A DNA stretch of 64,000 bases from Acidisoma silvae (GCF_020618775.1 NZ_JAESVB010000006.1:62001-126000); one strand, 5' to 3'; counted from the first letter of the stretch, positions 27,372 through 35,979 are shown. A program made the numbers and translations. Notes: generated from the letters alone by a model not told the origin.

Positions 27372-27695
27372 ATGGCATTGCCCGTATGGTCTTCTGTAAA
27401 AGCGGCCTGGAAAACTGCCCGTAAAATTGAAGGGCTTTTTGAACTCCAAGCCAAAACGACTGCTGCTCTTGAGGCTCTTGATACGCGCCTCCGCACGCTT
27501 GAAGACCGCATGACGCATCTGGAAGCCGGCCAAGGCCAACTGATCACCGAAGCGCGTGGCGCGGCCGGTGCCGCTGCGACCGCTCTCGCGGGCTCGGTGA
27601 TTTCCGATGTGGTGACAAGGGTGACGCGGATCGAAATGCGGCAGGAGGATATCCATCGCCGTTTGGCCGGCCCGGCAACGCCCCCAGACCCTTAA
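27372..27695 (+). CDS. Small coiled-coil protein
   Basis: The 107-residue product is nearly all helix: LFELQAKTTAALEALDTRLR, then RTLEDRMTHLEAGQGQ with Leu at heptad spacing, and an Ala-rich bend before VTRVTRIEMRQEDIHRRL. It begins 8 bases after the previous stop. Its stop TAA shares the TTAA palindrome with the stop of the convergent GFA gene. No known family. Pairing with the previous small helical protein is suggested by adjacency only. Confidence 0.55.
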   Translation: MALPVWSSVKAAWKTARKIEGLFELQAKTTAALEALDTRLRTLEDRMTHLEAGQGQLITEARGAAGAAATALAGSVISDVVTRVTRIEMRQEDIHRRLAGPATPPDP

Positions 27696-28099
27696 GCGCC
27701 CTCGCGCTCGCCCGTCGCATAGGCCGGCAGGCCGTCGGCCAGAACCTCCCAGGTGAGTTTCTCGGAGACCCAGACATGTTCGGTCGGCGGAAAGGCCTCA
27801 GGCTTGTCCAGGCTGACCGTCATGACATCGATGGTCTCGGGCTTATCGAGATTGTCATAGGTCAGCGGCGACCCGCAGGCACCGCAGAAGCTGCGGACAA
27901 TACGCGCCGAGGATGCATAGGCGACCGGCGCGCCCTGTGTGATCGCGAAAGCTGATCGCATGACACCGATATAAGGCAGAGACGGCGCGGAACTCGTTCG
28001 CCGGCAGGTCTCGCAGTGGCAGAGCCCGCTGTTGAAGGGTGCCTCCGTCAGCCGGTAGCGCACCGCGCCGCAAAGGCAGCCGCCGGTCATGCCCGTCAT
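27692..28099 (-). CDS. GFA-domain zinc protein
   Basis: The 135-residue product is a GFA/CENP-V fold: CLCGAVRY, CHCETCRR and FCGACGSPL supply the paired zinc cysteines in the standard order. The family includes glutathione-dependent formaldehyde-activating enzyme, but most members bind small thiol adducts with unknown roles. GGGAGAC precedes the ATG at 28099. It lies 12 bases downstream of the transporter gene and may share its transcript. Confidence 0.9.
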   Translation of the reverse strand: MTGMTGGCLCGAVRYRLTEAPFNSGLCHCETCRRTSSAPSLPYIGVMRSAFAITQGAPVAYASSARIVRSFCGACGSPLTYDNLDKPETIDVMTVSLDKPEAFPPTEHVWVSEKLTWEVLADGLPAYATGEREGA

Positions 28100-28111
28100 T
28101 GTGTCTCCCGT

Positions 28112-29287
28112 TCAGCCGCGCGGCCGCAGACGGTTGAAGAGCGTGATGCCGACGGCGCCCGCCAGCATACAGACGGCCATGGCGCGCGGCGAGGAATCGC
28201 TCAGCTCGCCCACGATCATGCCGCTGACGGCGCCGATGGAGAATTGCAGCGTTCCGGTGAGCGCGGAGGCAACGCCGGCATTCTGATGCTGGCGCGACAT
28301 CACCGCCACCGTGCCATTGGGAAAGATGCAGCCGAGCGACGCGATACAGACGAACAGACCCATCAGCGTCGGCACCAGCCCCGCCAAACCCAGCGCGGAA
28401 ATCAGCGTCAGATAAACGGTGCCGCCCAGCATGACATAGACGGCCGTCGTCAAAGTGCGGTCGATGCCGAAGCGGCTGGCAAAAAGGCGGCCATTGAGCT
28501 GGCTCGCCATGATGAGGCCGAAGCCGTTCAGGCCGAAAATGCAGCCATAGACGATAGGGCTGACATGGAAGCCGGTCTCGAAGACCAGCGGCGACCCGCC
28601 CAGATAGGCAAACAGCGTGGCACTGGCGAAAGCCACCACCAGCGCCGCCGGCAGGAAGTTGCGGTCGCGCGCCACCTGCACATAGCGCTGAAAGACGCTG
28701 ATCAGTCCGTGGCGCACGCGCATGTCACGCGGCAGCGTATCGGGCAGCAGGAAGACGACCAGGGAGAGATTGACGATGCCGTAGACCGCCTGCACCCAGA
28801 AGATGGACCGCCATCCCGCCCAGTTCAGCACGAAGCCGCCCAAAGCCGGCGCCAGGATGGGAGAGACACCCATCACCAGCATGAGCTGCGCCATCATCCG
28901 GGCGGCATTGGACCCGTTGGACAGGTCGCGCACCACGGCGCGCGGCACGACCATGCTGGAAGCGCCGCCAAGTGCCGCCAGAAACCGAAAGATGGAAAAG
29001 GTCACAAGGCTGGTGGACAGCGCGCAGCCGATGGTCGCCAGCGTGTAGAGCGACATGCCGACGACAAGTGGGGCCTTGCGGCCGACACGGTCCGCCAGCG
29101 GCCCCAGGATCAGCTGGCCCAGCGCGAGGCCGACGAAGAAGGTGGCGAGCGTGATCTGCGCGCCGCCGCGCACGGCCCCCAATTCCCGCGCAATCTGCGG
29201 AAAGGCCGGCAGATACATGTCGATCGAAATCGACCCGACCGCGGTCAGAAAGCCAAGAAGTGCGGGTAGCCAGACAGGAACGGACAT
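28112..29287 (-). CDS. Bcr/CflA-type MFS drug efflux transporter
   Basis: The 391-residue product has 12 predicted membrane helices. MFS signature A is GPLADRVGRKAP between helices 2 and 3, and motif C-like SPILAPALGGFV in helix 5. The SIDMYLPAFPQIA start is diagnostic of the Bcr/CflA subfamily, proton-driven exporters of bicyclomycin, chloramphenicol or cysteine. Start 29287 has AGAGAGGGAC in front, whereas ATG 29308 has none. The substrate is not predictable from sequence. Confidence 0.92.
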   Translation of the reverse strand: MSVPVWLPALLGFLTAVGSISIDMYLPAFPQIARELGAVRGGAQITLATFFVGLALGQLILGPLADRVGRKAPLVVGMSLYTLATIGCALSTSLVTFSIFRFLAALGGASSMVVPRAVVRDLSNGSNAARMMAQLMLVMGVSPILAPALGGFVLNWAGWRSIFWVQAVYGIVNLSLVVFLLPDTLPRDMRVRHGLISVFQRYVQVARDRNFLPAALVVAFASATLFAYLGGSPLVFETGFHVSPIVYGCIFGLNGFGLIMASQLNGRLFASRFGIDRTLTTAVYVMLGGTVYLTLISALGLAGLVPTLMGLFVCIASLGCIFPNGTVAVMSRQHQNAGVASALTGTLQFSIGAVSGMIVGELSDSSPRAMAVCMLAGAVGITLFNRLRPRG

Positions 29288-29409
29288 TGTCCCTCTCTGA
29301 CATATCACCCGCTGCGATGGGCAATTGAAAAGCCGAGATCAGACCTGCCGCATTCCATATTGTGCGCGGCGTGGAGCCATGCCGCGCACAATAGGCGTGC
29401 GAAACCGGG

Positions 29410-29637
29410 TTACGGCGCGGTCAGCGCACCGCCGGCAGCGCCCAAACCGCCACCGATCAGCGCGCCCGTGCCGGCATTGCCGCCCGTCGCCCCGCCGATC
29501 AGTGCGCCACCGCCGGCGCCGATGGCACCGCCCGTCAAAGCACGGGTCAGCGGCGAATGGCCGCAGGCAGAAAGTGAAAGAGCCGTCGTACCCAGCGCCA
29601 GGGCCAGAACGACAGCGCGCGCAGAAACAACCTTCAT
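29410..29637 (-). CDS. Glycine-zipper lipoprotein
   Basis: The 75-residue product has a lipoprotein signal (LALGTTALSLSAC, Cys as lipobox end) and a glycine-zipper membrane motif (GGAIGAGGGALIGGATGG, GALIGGGLGAAGGAL). Such small proteins sit in the outer or inner membrane and often answer envelope stress. GGAGG precedes ATG 29637. It stands alone. Confidence 0.85.
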   Translation of the reverse strand: MKVVSARAVVLALALGTTALSLSACGHSPLTRALTGGAIGAGGGALIGGATGGNAGTGALIGGGLGAAGGALTAP

Positions 29638-29758
29638 CTAAACCTCCAAAATTCATGGCGAGGGTGCGAAAGCATAAACCTCACCGTCACAATCAGCTGG
29701 TTCTGCATGTTGTAACGACGCGCATTTTCGCAAGCGGCGCGGCCCTGGTCCGTTTCGA

Positions 29759-30700
29759 TCACGAATTTGGGCGCTTGCCGCCGTAGCGTGCGAGATAGGC
29801 CGGCACCACGAGATCGATGGGGCGCGGCACGATGCCAAGCGCGGCGAAGCCCGGCACCAGACCGCTGGTGACATTGTCCTGGGCCAGCATCTCCAGCTGG
29901 TCCGTGGTGAAGGGCTTGCCTGGCATATGTTCCAGCAGCTTCGCCTGAAGACGCGCGATGCCCGGCGGAATGGCGAGCAGGGGCCGCTTCAGGCCCGTCT
30001 GCTTGAGGATATAGACCAAAATCTCGCGAAAACTCAGAACCTCCGGCCCGCCCAGCTCGTACAGGCGCGGTGCTTCCGGCGGCAGCGCGAGGGCAGCCAT
30101 GATGGCCTCCGCGACATCCCCCACATAGACCGGCTGAAACTTCGTCCGGCCCGAAATCACCGGCATGACGGGCGACAGGCGGGCCATGGCGCCGAAGCGG
30201 TTGAAGAACTGGTCTTCCGGCCCGAAGACGATGGAGGGACGCAGGATGACGACGTCCGGAAAGCCAGCCGTCACCGATGCCTCCCCCGCCGCCTTGCTGC
30301 GGCCATAGCCGCTTCTGCTGGTGCCCGAGGCACCGATGGCCGAGATATGGACAAGATGCTTCACCCCGGCGCGGGAGGCTTCGTCGGCGATGACGCGCGG
30401 CCCCGTGCCATGGGCACGGACGAAGTCCCCGGATTTTTTCTCGGCCAGGATGCCGACGAGGTTGACGACGACCTCTGCCCCCATGATCGCACGAGCCACG
30501 GCACCCGCGTCAGACAACGGCGCATAGAGCGGCACCACCTCGCCCGGATTGCCCATGGGCTTGAGATGGGCCGCCTTTTCCGTATCGCGCCCTGCGATCC
30601 GCACGGTGAAACCCTGCCGCACCAGATGCGGCACCAGATAGCGGCCGATAAAACCCGCCCCTCCAAACACCGTCGCAATCCTGCGTCCATCGCTTCGCAT
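29759..30700 (-). CDS. NDUFA9-like NAD(P)-binding protein (complex I accessory type)
   Basis: The 313-residue extended SDR has N-terminal GGAGFIGRYL, then VNLVGIL, YGRSKAAGE in place of the YxxxK catalytic pair, and ILRPSIVFGPED. The family is the alphaproteobacterial counterpart of the NDUFA9 subunit that stabilises NADH:quinone oxidoreductase, sometimes acting as a separate NADPH-binding protein. AGGGGAAA precedes the ATG at 30700. No nuo genes are in this window, as is usual for this stand-alone gene. Confidence 0.9.
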   Translation of the reverse strand: MRSDGRRIATVFGGAGFIGRYLVPHLVRQGFTVRIAGRDTEKAAHLKPMGNPGEVVPLYAPLSDAGAVARAIMGAEVVVNLVGILAEKKSGDFVRAHGTGPRVIADEASRAGVKHLVHISAIGASGTSRSGYGRSKAAGEASVTAGFPDVVILRPSIVFGPEDQFFNRFGAMARLSPVMPVISGRTKFQPVYVGDVAEAIMAALALPPEAPRLYELGGPEVLSFREILVYILKQTGLKRPLLAIPPGIARLQAKLLEHMPGKPFTTDQLEMLAQDNVTSGLVPGFAALGIVPRPIDLVVPAYLARYGGKRPNS

Positions 30701-30808
30701 CGCGCTTTCCCCTGTGCCTATCGGTAACTTGTGACAGCATTACGGGGCAGCAGATCTGCCCTGCAAGGCCAACCCTCGGTTTGCGCGCATTCTCGTGATC
30801 CGCGCCTG

Positions 30809-30837
30809 TTGACGGGAAGCGACAGCTTGGTTACACC
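30809..30837 (+). promoter_or_regulatory. Probable sigma-70 promoter of tRNA-Leu
   Basis: TTGACG (30809-30814), 17 bases, TACACC (30832-30837), about 18 bases upstream of the mature tRNA 5' end. The -10 is a weak match. Confidence 0.45.
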
Positions 30838-30855
30838 CCGCCTCACCGCAGCATT

Positions 30856-30942
30856 GCCCAGATGGCGGAATTGGTAGACGCGCAGGTTTCAGGTACCTGT
30901 GGCCGCAAGGTCGTGGAAGTTCGAGTCTTCTTCTGGGCACCA
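30856..30942 (+). tRNA. tRNA-Leu, anticodon CAG
   Basis: The cloverleaf folds well. The acceptor stem is GCCCAGA with TCTGGGC, followed by A and an encoded CCA (30940-30942). The D arm is G-C-G-G-A-A-T-T-G-G-T, and the anticodon stem is CAGGT/ACCTG around loop TTCAGGT, which places CAG at positions 34-36. It has a long class II variable arm and a GTTCGAGT T-loop. It decodes the leucine codon CUG, the commonest in a GC-rich genome. Confidence 0.96.
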
Positions 30943-30943
30943 A

Positions 30944-30986
30944 CGGCTTCCGGTGATTTCGCTTCGGCGAAATCCCGGGGAAGCCG
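30944..30986 (+). terminator. Hairpin with UUCG loop after tRNA-Leu
   Basis: Outer arms CGGCTTCC (30944-30951) and GGAAGCCG (30979-30986) enclose a second stem GATTTCGC/GCGAAATC closed by a TTCG tetraloop (30963-30966). The UUCG loop makes it very stable. It lacks a T-run, so termination or 3' processing are both possible. Confidence 0.65.
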
Positions 30987-31101
30987 ATCATCAAGCGGGT
31001 ATTTCAAAATATAAGATCGTTTCGCTGCGATGTCGATAGATCGGCATCGCGCGCGATGCGCGTTCATTGCGTTGTCATGCGACATTCCATCCGGGCTTAC
31101 G

Positions 31102-31150
31102 TTGGCGTCAGGCTCGCGCGCCGCTATACTGGCGCTGACCGAACGGTCAG
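31102..31150 (+). promoter_or_regulatory. Strong promoter with TetR-type operator
   Basis: TTGGCG (31102-31107), 17-base spacer, TATACT (31125-31130), then a palindrome CTGACCG-AA-CGGTCAG (31135-31150) covering the expected start site. GACCG/CGGTC with a 2-base centre is a classical TetR-family operator form. No tetR gene lies in the neighbourhood. Confidence 0.75.
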
Positions 31151-31180
31151 AAGCCGGTCTGCAAGCAAAGGTCAGGATCG

Positions 31181-32176
31181 ATGAGCGCTGCCGTGGATGA
31201 TTTTTTCACCGAATCCCATGTTCCGGGTTTCGTGCCACCAGTGCTGCCGAATGAACGGCATCAGGACGCCATGGACAGGGCCGACCGCACGGCGCGCCAT
31301 TGGCAAAGCAAGGTGCAAGGCAAGATCCGCATCGGCTCCGACGTCCATAAGGCCGAGGTCCATCGCATGTTCGCGGAGACCTTCAACCCCTATCGTCCCT
31401 CCGTCATTCCCTGGCCGAAGCTGGACGCGGAGACGCTGCACCGCATCACCTCCCTGCCGATCTGGGATATTGCGGTCGAGACCGAGGGCAAGGCGCGCCT
31501 GCGCATGGCCGCCTATGCCGGCGATCTGCGCGACCCGGACATGCGCATGGCCTTGGCGCTGAACGCCTGGGAAGAGAACCGGCACAAGGACGTGCTGTCC
31601 AAACTCGTGCAGGCCTATGACATTCCGCTGGCGGTGGAGCCGCCCTATATCAAGCCGAAAGATACGGAATGGGCCTATCTCGTCACCGGTTTCAGCGAAT
31701 GCGTCGATAGTTTCTTTGCTTTCGGACTCTTCGAAGTCGCCAAACGGTCCGGCTTCTTTCCGCCGGAGCTGATCGAGACATTCGAGCCCGTGATGCAGGA
31801 GGAATGCCGCCATATCCTGCTTTTCGCGAACTGGCTCGCCTGGCATCGCGCGCGCCTGCCCTTCTACAAGCGCCCCTGGTTCGAACTGCGCGTCTGGGCC
31901 GTGTGGGTCTTCCTCGGCTACGAACGCGTCGGCCTCGCCCGCAGCATGGACGGGGAAGGCAAGGAACGCACGCAGGACAACAACTTTACCGTCACCGGCG
32001 CGCAGTCGATGAGCAATGTCGAGATCGAAATCGGCGAACTGATGCAGATCTGCCTGGCCGAGAATGACCGCCGCTTTTCAGGCTATGATACGCGCCTGCT
32101 GCGCCCGACGACGATGCCGGCGCTGACGCGCCTCGCCATACGCGTCATGAAGATGATGAAGCGGAAAAAGAAGTAA
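31181..32176 (+). CDS. Diiron ferritin-like (four-helix carboxylate) protein
   Basis: The 331-residue protein has two ExxH iron-binding motifs, E132-x-x-H135 (WEENRHKDVL) and E208-x-x-H211 (QEECRHILLF). Extra acidic helix residues in GFSECVDSFF and EIEIGELMQI complete a likely diiron carboxylate site. The family includes oxygenases and desaturase-like enzymes acting on organic substrates with O2. There is no signal peptide; the C-terminus is strongly basic (MKMMKRKKK) and may touch membrane lipid. The gene is monocistronic behind a strong promoter with a TetR-type operator, which points to an induced oxidative function. Substrate unknown. Confidence 0.75.
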   Translation: MSAAVDDFFTESHVPGFVPPVLPNERHQDAMDRADRTARHWQSKVQGKIRIGSDVHKAEVHRMFAETFNPYRPSVIPWPKLDAETLHRITSLPIWDIAVETEGKARLRMAAYAGDLRDPDMRMALALNAWEENRHKDVLSKLVQAYDIPLAVEPPYIKPKDTEWAYLVTGFSECVDSFFAFGLFEVAKRSGFFPPELIETFEPVMQEECRHILLFANWLAWHRARLPFYKRPWFELRVWAVWVFLGYERVGLARSMDGEGKERTQDNNFTVTGAQSMSNVEIEIGELMQICLAENDRRFSGYDTRLLRPTTMPALTRLAIRVMKMMKRKKK

Positions 32177-32187
32177 GCGTGTGAGGT

Positions 32188-32209
32188 GGCAGGGGCGTTC
32201 GCCCCTGCC
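32188..32209. terminator. Terminator between convergent genes
   Basis: GGCAGGGGC (32188-32196), a GTTC loop and GCCCCTGCC (32201-32209) make a 9-bp GC-rich stem, followed by CTTCC. It separates the diiron gene and the minus-strand methyltransferase and can serve both. Confidence 0.7.
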
Positions 32210-32215
32210 CTTCCG

Positions 32216-32833
32216 TCAGCCTGGTTCGTAGCGGCTGATTTCCAGCCCGGTGCCGACCGGCAGCAAGACGCTGCTGATGCTGGGCTCCGCGCGAATGGCG
32301 CGACTATAGGCCTGCACGCCTTCGCTGCCGGGCTTGATCATATTATCGGCGGCGATGATGGCCCCTGGATTGAGCTTCGCATAAAAAGCTTCCAGGCAGG
32401 GCACGTAGAGATCCTTCCAGAGATCGACAAAGACGAAGTCGAATCCGCCCTCCTCTTGACCGATCATCTCAACCGCATCGCCGATGCGGAAGTCGATAAA
32501 CTCGGACAGGCCTGCCTTGGCGGCCATCTCCTGGGCATAGATGCTTTTATAGGCATGGATTTCCATGGTGACGAGGCGGCCGCCCACGGCGCGCGCGGCT
32601 TCCGCCAGCCAGATGCCGGAATAGCCGAAGGATGTGCCGAGTTCGAGAATGCGCGGGTTCGGCAGGCTGCGCACAAGGATGTTGAGCAGGCGCCCCGTGT
32701 CCGGTCCGATTGCCCGCATGCGCATATCCTCGCCGCCGTCGCGACCGCTGGCGGGCAGATCGCGCGATGCCGCGCGCTCGTCCTGCATGCGCTGATGATA
32801 GGTGTCTAGGACAGATAGAATAGCCGGGTCCAT
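32216..32833 (-). CDS. SAM-dependent O-methyltransferase (class I, COMT-like)
   Basis: The 205-residue product has the Rossmann fold: LELGTSFGYSGIWLAEA as SAM motif I, VTMEIHAYK binding the ribose, FDFVFVDLWKD motif and AADNMIKPG. The E/D and N residues of the metal-dependent catechol-type O-methyltransferases are in place. GGAGGGG precedes the ATG at 32833. The substrate is unknown; small catechols are typical. It stands alone between two convergent regions. Confidence 0.85.
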   Translation of the reverse strand: MDPAILSVLDTYHQRMQDERAASRDLPASGRDGGEDMRMRAIGPDTGRLLNILVRSLPNPRILELGTSFGYSGIWLAEAARAVGGRLVTMEIHAYKSIYAQEMAAKAGLSEFIDFRIGDAVEMIGQEEGGFDFVFVDLWKDLYVPCLEAFYAKLNPGAIIAADNMIKPGSEGVQAYSRAIRAEPSISSVLLPVGTGLEISRYEPG

Positions 32834-32940
32834 GACCCCTCCGAAATTAGTCTGCGGTCTCTATAAACTCGGAGAGGCCGGTCATCCATGCAAGCCAGCG
32901 TGAGGAATTGTTTCAGCCGTCACGCGGCTGCATGAAGGCG

Positions 32941-33768
32941 TCAATGACCGAAGGTATCTGCGTCGACCAATTCGACCGTCGGGTGCCGCAATGCATCGAT
33001 ACGATTCATCTCAGACTCGCTCAGCGTAAAATCGAAAATGTCCAGATTGGCCTTCTGCCTGACGCTGTCGGAGGATTTCGGCGTCGTCGCAAAACCGTTC
33101 TGCGTATGCCAGCGCAGAATGACCTGCCCGGCAGACTTGTCATGCTGGGCCGCGATGCCTTGAATGGCGGGATCCTTCATAATGTCACCGCCACGGCCGA
33201 GGGGACTCCAGCTTTCAGTGACAATGCCTTTTTCCCTGTGGATAGCGACAAGATCGTCACGACGCAGATAGGGATCGAGCTGGATCTGATTGACATGCGG
33301 CACGAAGCCCCGGTCGAACAAAGCCTCCAGATGCACGGGCTTGAAATTGGAAACGCCGATGGCGCGCACCAGTCCGGCATCCAGAAGCTTCGTCATGCCT
33401 TCGAAAGCTTCAACGTAGCGGCCCTGATCCGGGTTCGGCCAATGGATCAGCAGCAGGTCGATATAGTCCAGGCCCAGCCGCTTCAGGCTGCCCTCGGCCG
33501 CCTGCCGCACGCCGGCAAGGCTGTGCCATTCGCGATTGAACTTGGTGGTGACGAAAATCTCATCGCGCGCAACACCGGAATTGCGAATGCCTTCGCCCAC
33601 GCCGGTCTCGTTTCGGTAGTTCTCCGCCGTGTCGATCAGCCGGTAGCCGAGACCGACGGACTGGGCGACGCTGACCGCCGCCTCCGCGTCATCCATCGGC
33701 CAGGTGCCGAGGCCGATTTGCGGCATGGTCACGCCATTGAGAAGTTTCAGCGCGGGCACAGTCGACAT
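32941..33768 (-). CDS. Aldo/keto reductase
   Basis: The 275-residue TIM barrel has the family signatures: GLGTWPMDDAEA start, D-T-A-E-N-Y with catalytic Tyr, LLLIHWPNPD with catalytic His, VSNFKPVHL, and NADPH-binding TPKSSDSVRQK. It resembles 2,5-diketo-gluconate reductase types that reduce aldehydes or ketones with NADPH. GGAG precedes ATG 33768. It lies 24 bases upstream of the end of ubiX on the opposite side of a short gap in the same direction, so it may not share that transcript. Confidence 0.92.
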   Translation of the reverse strand: MSTVPALKLLNGVTMPQIGLGTWPMDDAEAAVSVAQSVGLGYRLIDTAENYRNETGVGEGIRNSGVARDEIFVTTKFNREWHSLAGVRQAAEGSLKRLGLDYIDLLLIHWPNPDQGRYVEAFEGMTKLLDAGLVRAIGVSNFKPVHLEALFDRGFVPHVNQIQLDPYLRRDDLVAIHREKGIVTESWSPLGRGGDIMKDPAIQGIAAQHDKSAGQVILRWHTQNGFATTPKSSDSVRQKANLDIFDFTLSESEMNRIDALRHPTVELVDADTFGH

Positions 33769-33792
33769 GGCAATTCTCCGTAAGTCAGGCCT

Positions 33793-34401
33793 TTAGATGG
33801 GGAAGGTCTGTTCCTCTGCAACCGCTGCTTCGCCCCAGCGCAGCATGTCCGGCATATCGAGGCCGAAGCAATCCAGCGCGCGGCCAAGGCAGTGATCGAC
33901 GATATCCGCAATCGACGTCGGATTGGTATAGAAGGCCGGCATCGGCGGATGGATGATGCCGCCCATCTCCGTCACCGCCAGCATATTCTTGATATGTCCT
34001 GCGTGCAGCGGCGCTTCCCGCACCATCAGAACCAAGCGACGGCGTTCCTTCAGCACCACATCGGCGGCACGCGTCAGCACGGTTGTGGTGACGCCGCTGG
34101 CGATCTCGGCCAGCGTGCGTACGGAACAGGGCGCGATCAGCATCCCCATCGTCCGGAATGACCCGCTGGCGATGGCGGCGCCGACATCATTGACGGGATA
34201 AGAGACATCGGCCAGCGCGTGCAGCGCCTCCCGGCTCATCTCCGTTTCATAGGCCCGCGTCATCTCCCCCGCGCGGGAGACGACCAGATGCGTCTCCACC
34301 CCCAATTGCCGCAGCACCTGCAAGGCGCGGATGCCGAAGACGATGCCCGTGGCACCGGTAATGCCGATCACCATGCGTGACGGCGCTGCCGCTTTCGTCA
34401 T
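33793..34401 (-). CDS. ubiX: Flavin prenyltransferase (UbiX/Pad1 family)
   Basis: UbiX attaches dimethylallyl to FMN and makes the prenylated flavin used by UbiD decarboxylases. The product has the FMN-binding GITGATGIVFGIRAL, the S-R-A-G segment, APCSVRTLAEIASGVTTT and HPPMPAFYTNP that define the family. ATG 34401 is chosen; GTG 34410 overlapping the ubiD stop (GTGA) is an equally good alternative that adds three residues. It is translationally coupled to ubiD, its partner. Catalytic machinery is complete. Confidence 0.92.
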   Translation of the reverse strand: MTKAAAPSRMVIGITGATGIVFGIRALQVLRQLGVETHLVVSRAGEMTRAYETEMSREALHALADVSYPVNDVGAAIASGSFRTMGMLIAPCSVRTLAEIASGVTTTVLTRAADVVLKERRRLVLMVREAPLHAGHIKNMLAVTEMGGIIHPPMPAFYTNPTSIADIVDHCLGRALDCFGLDMPDMLRWGEAAVAEEQTFPI

Positions 34402-34406
34402 GATCG

Positions 34407-35915
34407 TCACGCCTTGGGGAAAAGATCGGGCGCGAAGGGCGTGGGGTCCACATCGCGGAAGGGCGCGCGCTCGAAATGCTTTTTCATTTTCCAGGGATAG
34501 GTGCAGTCGAAGATCGTCTTGCAGGTGATGCCCTTGCCCGGAATGCTGGCATTGTAGTCAGGCGACTGCGAGGGATCGAGCACATGGCCGGTGACGCCGG
34601 GCAGGAAGATGGTGTCGATATCGCCCTGATAGCGCGTCTGCATGGCCCATAGCACGTCGTCGCTGTCGAAAAGATCGACGTCCTCGTCAACGATGATGAC
34701 GTTTTTCACTTCGCGGTAGACGCCGAGCGCGATGATGGCCGCCTGCCGCGCCTTGCCCTGGTCACCGGCGCTGCGCTGATGCACCTGGAGCACCGCCAGC
34801 AGCTTTCCGCCACCCGCCGTATGGGCATAGACGTTTTTGACGAAGCCCGGCAGCGCGCGTTCGCAGGCATTGTAGATGCTGGCTTCGGTCGGAATGCCAG
34901 CGAGGCTGGTATGTTCCTCGCCCGGTCCCACCAGCGTCTGCAAAATGGCGCCATGCCGCATGGTAACGGCCTTGACCTTGATGACGGGCAGAGACGGATT
35001 GGCCGGCCCGTCATAGCCGGGGAATTCCGGCATGGCATGGCCGGTATTGGTGTTCTGATCCTCCCGCACGCGCACATTGGGCAGGATTTCACCCTCGATC
35101 ACGATTTCGGCGCGGGCGATGGAGCGCTGGTCGACGGCTTTGGCGCGCACCAGTTCCACCGGCCGGCCGCGCAGCCCGCCGGCGACGGCGAGTTCATCGA
35201 AACCGAAGGGCGTGGTCGGGGCCTCGAAACAGGCGCCGATCAGGATCGCGGGGTCGAGGCCCATATTGATGGTGACGGGCAGTGCCTCGCCCCGCGCCTC
35301 CGCCTTCTCACGGAAGGCATCGATATGACGGCCGGGGGCAAAGAAGACGGAAAGTTCATCCCGCCCCTGAACGCAAAGCCGGTGGATGGTGACATCCGAA
35401 TGGCCTTCGTCCGGATCGCTGCCGAGCAACAGGCCGAGGCAGAAATAGGGACCGGCATCCTGTTCGGTATTGGTGGGCGCCGGCAGCAATCTGCGCAGAT
35501 CGAAACCAGGGTCGCTCGCCAGATGCACGACCTCCTGACAAGGCGCGTCACCTGTGATCTCAACCGGCGGAATGGCCTTCTCGACCGCGCGGCCCATATG
35601 CTGGGCCAGGTCTTCGGCCTTGCAGTCCAGCATATGCGCAACACGCTGGCGGTCGGCCATCAGCCCCACCAGCACGCGCGAGCCGGGATAGCCCTTCACA
35701 GTCTCGAAGATCATGGCCGGCCCCTTCCGGGTCGGGCGCATGACCGTGCCACCGGCACCGATGCGCTTGTAGACGCCGGCCAGTTCGGCATGAGGGTCAA
35801 CCGGATGGTTGGTGGAACGGATATGGCCGGACCGTTTTTCCAGCCGCGCAATGGCCGAACGCAGGTCGGTAATCGCATCCGTTTCGGACGCAGGCGGGTT
35901 GAAGGTGGAATCCAT
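34407..35915 (-). CDS. ubiD: UbiD-family decarboxylase
   Basis: The 502-residue prenylated-FMN-dependent decarboxylase removes CO2 from unsaturated or aromatic acids. Family blocks are PAPTNTEQDAGPYFCLGLLL, DVTIHRLCVQGRDEL, ITINMG-like GLDPAILIGACFEAP, EIVIEGEI, and VIIVDEDVDLFDSDDVLWAM. The start at 35915 has AGGAGG directly upstream; an ATG 42 bases further has none. Its partner ubiX overlaps downstream, and a LysR regulator is divergent upstream. The genes for the acid's further metabolism are not here, so it may act on a phenolic acid or in quinone synthesis. Confidence 0.9.
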   Translation of the reverse strand: MDSTFNPPASETDAITDLRSAIARLEKRSGHIRSTNHPVDPHAELAGVYKRIGAGGTVMRPTRKGPAMIFETVKGYPGSRVLVGLMADRQRVAHMLDCKAEDLAQHMGRAVEKAIPPVEITGDAPCQEVVHLASDPGFDLRRLLPAPTNTEQDAGPYFCLGLLLGSDPDEGHSDVTIHRLCVQGRDELSVFFAPGRHIDAFREKAEARGEALPVTINMGLDPAILIGACFEAPTTPFGFDELAVAGGLRGRPVELVRAKAVDQRSIARAEIVIEGEILPNVRVREDQNTNTGHAMPEFPGYDGPANPSLPVIKVKAVTMRHGAILQTLVGPGEEHTSLAGIPTEASIYNACERALPGFVKNVYAHTAGGGKLLAVLQVHQRSAGDQGKARQAAIIALGVYREVKNVIIVDEDVDLFDSDDVLWAMQTRYQGDIDTIFLPGVTGHVLDPSQSPDYNASIPGKGITCKTIFDCTYPWKMKKHFERAPFRDVDPTPFAPDLFPKA

Positions 35916-35960
35916 GGGCAAGGGCCTCCTGATCTGCCGGCACATTGGCCCGTCCATTGA

Positions 35961-35979
35961 TGAAGATCGATATACTTCA
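35961..35979. promoter_or_regulatory. LysR-type box between ubiD and lysR
   Basis: TGAAG (35961-35965) and CTTCA (35975-35979) form an inverted repeat with a 9-base centre, containing the T-N11-A layout of LysR sites. It lies in the 91-base divergent gap and suits regulation of ubiD by the neighbouring LysR protein. Confidence 0.6.

Noticed and set aside
28016-29269. 417-codon plus-strand frame across the transporter
   Set aside because: His/Gln/Arg-rich antisense of a clear 12-helix MFS protein.
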